Source: Oscillospiraceae bacterium (lineage in GTDB: Bacteria > Bacillota > Clostridia > Oscillospirales > Ruminococcaceae). Taken from it: a stretch of DNA of 9,856 nt. Position 1 is the first letter of the stretch, and the number at the start of each line of letters is the position of its first letter. Below the pieces are notes generated by a model. It was not told the DNA's origin. It made no database searches and saw nothing but the letters and a program-made list of their open reading frames with translations. A program made the position numbers and the translations under genes. This document shows, in pieces, positions 6,996 through 9,856 of this stretch. Where the stretch lies: positions 1 to 9,856 of the forward strand of contig CAAGDZ010000439.1 in the NCBI GenBank assembly GCA_900768735.1, written 5' to 3'.

Positions 6996-7490
6996 ATGCT
7001 TCTGACAGAAAAAGACAAAGAAAAAATATATACCGATTACTGCGTCAAGGTAAAGCGGTACATCTCAGGAAAGGTGCATAATCCTCACGATGCAGAGGAT
7101 CTTGTTTCGTCTGTTTTTTTAAAGGCGTTTGAAAAGCTGGACACCTTTGACGAGACAAAGTCCTCAGTATCCACCTGGATATTCACGATAACACGCAACA
7201 CCGTGATTGACTACTACCGCACAAGCAAAACGTTTTCCGAGATACCCGAGGATTTATCGCAGGACGGCGAAATAGACGAGGGACTGATAAACAGCGAGAT
7301 GCTTGAGGCGCTCTACCGTGCGCTTAAAGAGCTGGACGAGCGGGAGCGAAGCCTGATTATCTTCCACTACTACAACGGCTCGACGCTTAAAAGCATTGCG
7401 GATGATATGAATATGTCCTATGCAAACGCAAAGGTAATACATAAAAAGGCGCTGAAAAGTCTGCAGGCGGCTTTATCCGAAAATCTGTAG
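6996..7490 (+). CDS. ECF-like sigma-70 family RNA polymerase sigma factor
   Basis: From ATG 6996 the product is 164 residues (171 from ATG 6975), the usual size of an ECF sigma factor. Region 2 is at about residues 10-75, with DAEDLVSSVFLKAF (32-45) and WIFTITRNTVIDYYR (61-75), the core-binding and -10-recognition parts. An acidic linker follows, then region 4 (about 108-158), with LDERERSLIIFHYYNG and a helix-turn-helix (LKSIADDMNMSYANAKVIHKKALKSL) for -35 recognition. It should direct RNA polymerase to a small regulon, perhaps including this exporter module. The gene begins one base after the leader-like stop, so the two are made together and the small protein may report on or regulate it. 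No transmembrane anti-sigma gene follows; the RsbW-like protein at the other end of the window is an unproven candidate partner. Confidence 0.88.
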   Translation: MLLTEKDKEKIYTDYCVKVKRYISGKVHNPHDAEDLVSSVFLKAFEKLDTFDETKSSVSTWIFTITRNTVIDYYRTSKTFSEIPEDLSQDGEIDEGLINSEMLEALYRALKELDERERSLIIFHYYNGSTLKSIADDMNMSYANAKVIHKKALKSLQAALSENL

Positions 7491-7510
7491 TACAAAAGGC
7501 TAAAGACAAC

Positions 7511-7536
7511 AAAACCGGCATAAATCCGCCGGTTTT
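7511..7536 (+). terminator. Intrinsic terminator after the sigma factor gene
   Basis: AAAACCGGC (7511-7519) pairs perfectly with GCCGGTTTT (7528-7536) across an 8-base loop, giving a GC-rich 9-bp stem ending in TTTT and then an AT-rich stretch. It starts 20 bases after the sigma stop and separates the exporter/sigma region from the nucleotidase gene. The T-run is short, so some read-through is possible. A run of A on the left arm could allow bidirectional action. Confidence 0.8.
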
Positions 7537-7570
7537 AAATAATATTTCAGACAAAGAAAGGAAGCAAAAA

Positions 7571-9529
7571 ATGAAGAAAATAACAGCGATATTTATAAGT
7601 ATGGCTATGCTGTTGTGCGCGGTGCTTGCCGTACCGTTTACGGCGGGCGCAGAGACAGCGACCGACTTTCAGGTGAAAATAGTACATACCAATGATATTC
7701 ACGCGCGGGTGCTTGAAAATGCCAAGAGCTCAATTATCGGCGCAGAAAAGCTGGCGGGTATAATCGACGCGTACACAGGCGGGGCGGATATGAGCCTTGT
7801 ACTGGATTCGGGAGACACCTTTCACGGTCAGTCGATTGCGACTCTTGTAAAGGGCGAATCCATAGCACAGCTGTTAAAAGCGTGCGGCTATGACGCTATG
7901 ACCGCCGGAAACCACGACTGGAGCTACGGCAAGGATAGACTGAAGGAGCTTACAAAGCTTGCAGATGTAACGATGCTCACCGGTAATGTTGTCGATGAGA
8001 GCGGCGAGCAGTTTTTTGACGAAGAATTTCTGATAAAAGAGGTTACAAAGGACGGACAGACGCTGAAAATCGGCGTTTTCGGCGTAATCGACCCGAAAAT
8101 ATACACCTCCACTACCCCGTCAAATGTCGAGGGACTAACCTTTACGGATTCTGCGGACTATGCAAACAAGGCGGCCGCAGAGCTTAAAGAAAAGGGCTGT
8201 GATATAGTTATCGCGCTGTCGCACACATACGAACCCGAGGAGCTTGCAAAGCAGGTAAACGATGTGGATTTGTGGCTTTGCGGACACGAGCACGTTGATA
8301 TTGACACAACGGTCACCACTCCCGACGGCGGTACGGCGTATGTTATTGAGGACGGATATTATCTTTATGAGATAGGTCTTATCGAGCTTGACTGCACTCT
8401 GGACGACAGCGGCGCGATAACCGCGCTCACCTGCGAGAAAACCGCAGTAGATTATGCAAAGGCGTCTGAGTACGAAAACAGCGCGGAGCTTACTGAGCTG
8501 CTGGAGAATATAAACGCTGAGCAGAGCGTTATTCTGAACAAGATAGTAGGCACGTCACCCGCAGAGCTTGACGGCGTATGGGAAAATCTCAGAATAGGCG
8601 AGACAAATCTTGGCAGAGCAATCTGTGCCGCATACATAAAGGCGACCGGCGCAGACGTCGCATTTGAAAACGCGGGCGGAATAAGAGCAAGCGTAAAATC
8701 GGGAGATATAACCTACGCAGATGTAATAAGCGTAAGCCCGTACGGCAACTATATCGTCACAAAGCAGGTTACAGGAAAGCAGTTAAAGGAAATCCTCGAA
8801 ACCTCGATTGATATTCAGATACAGTGCATCGCGGCAAACGACAGCGGAGACTATGACGCATGGTCGCAGTCAAGCGGAAGCTATTTACAGACCGGCGGCA
8901 TGACCGTTTTATACAACCCCGCGCTCGAAAAAGGCAGCCGCATAATTTCGGTAAAAGTCGGCGACAGTCCGCTTGACGAGGAAAAGCTTTATACTGTAGC
9001 TACAAACAACTATGTAGCCGTATCGCAGTATTATCCCCAGCTTGCCGATGCTGACGAAGCAGGCGAATTTTGCGCCTGTGACGAAGCTCTGATTGAGTTT
9101 TTCAGTCAGGACAGCGACACTATCGCGGCTGTTATTGACAAACAGGGCATGATAAAGACCGACAAGACCTCCGACAATGAGGAAGAAGGCAAAGACCCGG
9201 ATACATCGGATATTACCGAGCCGACAGAGAGCGAGCCGGAAAGCGAACCCGAGAGCGAGCCGGAAAGCGAACCCGAGAGCGAGCCTGAGAGCGAGCCTTA
9301 CAACGAACCCGAAAGAGTGCCTGACAGCGAACCCGAAAGCGATGTCGGCACATCGGAAGCGGTAAGCGACAACCCGCCCTCTATCGGTGACTCTACGGGA
9401 GAGCCTAAAGCACCCACAGCTCCCCAGACAGGTTATAATGCAGATATGACCTTGATTGTGACAGCGTTTGCAGCGGCGGCAGCTATGACCGCAACGGCTG
9501 TGATTGCTAAAATGGAAAGGAAAAAATGA
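7571..9529 (+). CDS. Secreted, probably wall-anchored 5'-nucleotidase / metallophosphatase
   Basis: The 652-residue protein has a signal peptide (MKKITAIF..., probable cut after AGA at 25-27), a calcineurin-like metallophosphatase domain (about 33-300), a 5'-nucleotidase C-terminal domain (about 325-530), an acidic repeat linker (about 545-590) and a C-terminal sorting-type signal. Metal and catalytic motifs are visible: D42/H44 in HTNDIH, D82 in GDTFHG, N114-H115-D116 in GNHDW, H218 in LSHT, H239/H241 in GHEH. The substrate domain has N367 and R372 in ENAGGIR. It likely hydrolyses extracellular nucleotides to nucleosides and phosphate for salvage. The end has PQTG (618-621), a hydrophobic stretch and KMERKK, the form of a sortase substrate with a non-LPXTG motif. 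The start has GGAAG 6 bases upstream. A terminator precedes it by only 34 bases, so its promoter must be very close or it depends on read-through. Exact nucleotide preference is unknown. Confidence 0.92.
   Translation: MKKITAIFISMAMLLCAVLAVPFTAGAETATDFQVKIVHTNDIHARVLENAKSSIIGAEKLAGIIDAYTGGADMSLVLDSGDTFHGQSIATLVKGESIAQLLKACGYDAMTAGNHDWSYGKDRLKELTKLADVTMLTGNVVDESGEQFFDEEFLIKEVTKDGQTLKIGVFGVIDPKIYTSTTPSNVEGLTFTDSADYANKAAAELKEKGCDIVIALSHTYEPEELAKQVNDVDLWLCGHEHVDIDTTVTTPDGGTAYVIEDGYYLYEIGLIELDCTLDDSGAITALTCEKTAVDYAKASEYENSAELTELLENINAEQSVILNKIVGTSPAELDGVWENLRIGETNLGRAICAAYIKATGADVAFENAGGIRASVKSGDITYADVISVSPYGNYIVTKQVTGKQLKEILETSIDIQIQCIAANDSGDYDAWSQSSGSYLQTGGMTVLYNPALEKGSRIISVKVGDSPLDEEKLYTVATNNYVAVSQYYPQLADADEAGEFCACDEALIEFFSQDSDTIAAVIDKQGMIKTDKTSDNEEEGKDPDTSDITEPTESEPESEPESEPESEPESEPESEPYNEPERVPDSEPESDVGTSEAVSDNPPSIGDSTGEPKAPTAPQTGYNADMTLIVTAFAAAAAMTATAVIAKMERKK
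9227..9298 (+). repeat. Tandem repeat encoding Ser-Glu-Pro-Glu linker
   Basis: Two identical 24-base units (9227-9250 and 9251-9274) are followed by two identical 12-base units (9275-9286 and 9287-9298), all coding for ESEP repeats. The protein segment is acidic and proline-rich, a flexible wall-spanning linker between the nucleotidase and its anchor. Such repeats can vary in number by replication slippage without shifting frame, since units are multiples of 12. Confidence 0.9.
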
Positions 9530-9856
9530 AAAAACGGCTGACACAGATTATCCTCCCGATAATGACAGCGGCGGTTCTTGTAAATTTGTCGGCGTGCGCG
9601 CAGAAAGAAGCCGATATAGAAATCGACATGGCAAAGGTGGTTGAAGCTAACAACACCGAAAATCTGCTGAAAAATTACGGCAGCTTTTTAAATATCCTTA
9701 CCGATGAAAACGGCGCAGAATACTACTCTATCTATGTTGACAATGAGATTTATTATTGCGTCGAGCCGGAGCTAAAGCAGATTACGGGAGATGATTTTCA
9801 GTTCATCTGCGATAACGGCACATATTACGGAAATCTGATATGTGACGGAAGTTATA
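9526..9856 (+). CDS. Putative lipoprotein of unknown function (3' partial)
   Basis: The gene starts at ATG 9526, overlapping the nucleotidase stop as ATGA, with AAAGGA 4 bases upstream. It remains open to the window end (110 codons). The start MKKRLTQIILPIMTAAVLVNLSAC is a lipoprotein signal peptide with lipobox LSAC; Cys24 should be lipid-linked after cleavage. The following region is polar and acidic with several Tyr (EYYSIYVDNEIYYC, TYYGNLICD) and no domain I recognise. The overlap indicates translational coupling with the nucleotidase, so the two surface proteins may act together. The remaining length and function cannot be seen. Confidence 0.8.
   Translation, partial: MKKRLTQIILPIMTAAVLVNLSACAQKEADIEIDMAKVVEANNTENLLKNYGSFLNILTDENGAEYYSIYVDNEIYYCVEPELKQITGDDFQFICDNGTYYGNLICDGSY

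Noticed and set aside
7511..7536. Third copy of the shared CGGTTTTA leader motif
   Set aside because: The CCGGTTTTA here is the right arm of a perfect terminator stem; the TACCGG and CGCAT blocks are not present in order.
9177..9365. 62-codon plus-strand frame rich in Arg, Ala and Ser
   Set aside because: It is an alternate frame of the ESEP tandem repeat inside the nucleotidase, without ribosome site.
8909..9544. 211-codon open frame on the minus strand
   Set aside because: It lies wholly opposite the nucleotidase, and its repeated residues mirror the ESEP repeat DNA. No ribosome site or domain is seen.

Overview
The window looks like chromosomal DNA of a gut-type Bacillota, most likely Ruminococcus or another Oscillospiraceae. 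The evidence is moderate GC content, strong AGGAGG-type ribosome sites, a short HlyD-like protein next to a paired NHLM/NHLP-type exporter, and a PQTG-type sorting signal. All supported genes lie on the + strand. The taxonomic call is inference; no rRNA or housekeeping gene is present to anchor it.

Layout. (1) 1-1651: a partner-switching signalling pair. The first gene, cut at its 5' end, is a membrane sensor with HAMP and SpoIIE/PP2C phosphatase domains. It overlaps an RsbW/SpoIIAB-type ATP-binding protein. (2) 1719-6721: an NHLM-type peptide export module: a very short HlyD-like membrane protein, an ABC exporter with an intact C39 leader peptidase, and a second ABC exporter subunit. Two perfect hairpins separate the two exporter genes, and a possible 25-codon ORF runs through them. 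(3) 6806-7490: a 62-residue protein resembling a double-glycine leader peptide, translationally coupled to an ECF-like sigma factor and closed by a clear intrinsic terminator. (4) 7571-9856: a secreted, probably wall-anchored 5'-nucleotidase, overlapping by ATGA the start of a lipoprotein gene cut by the window end.

How it may work (inference). The sensor phosphatase and the RsbW-like protein could control a partner switch. The C39 peptidase would cleave a leader and the two ABC proteins would export the product with the short HlyD-like protein. The leader-like protein is the only candidate substrate or partner in the window. It keeps the spacing of a double-glycine leader (L-12, E-8, L-7, L-4) but has Ala-Ala where Gly-Gly is expected. 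No peptide-modifying enzyme and no classical Nif11 or nitrile-hydratase leader precursor is visible. The module may therefore export a small unmodified peptide or act as a peptide signalling system. A motif shared by the leader regions of the exporter module and the leader-like/sigma pair hints at co-regulation.

There is no stretch over 300 bases without a gene. No tRNA, rRNA, CRISPR array, insertion sequence or phage gene was seen.
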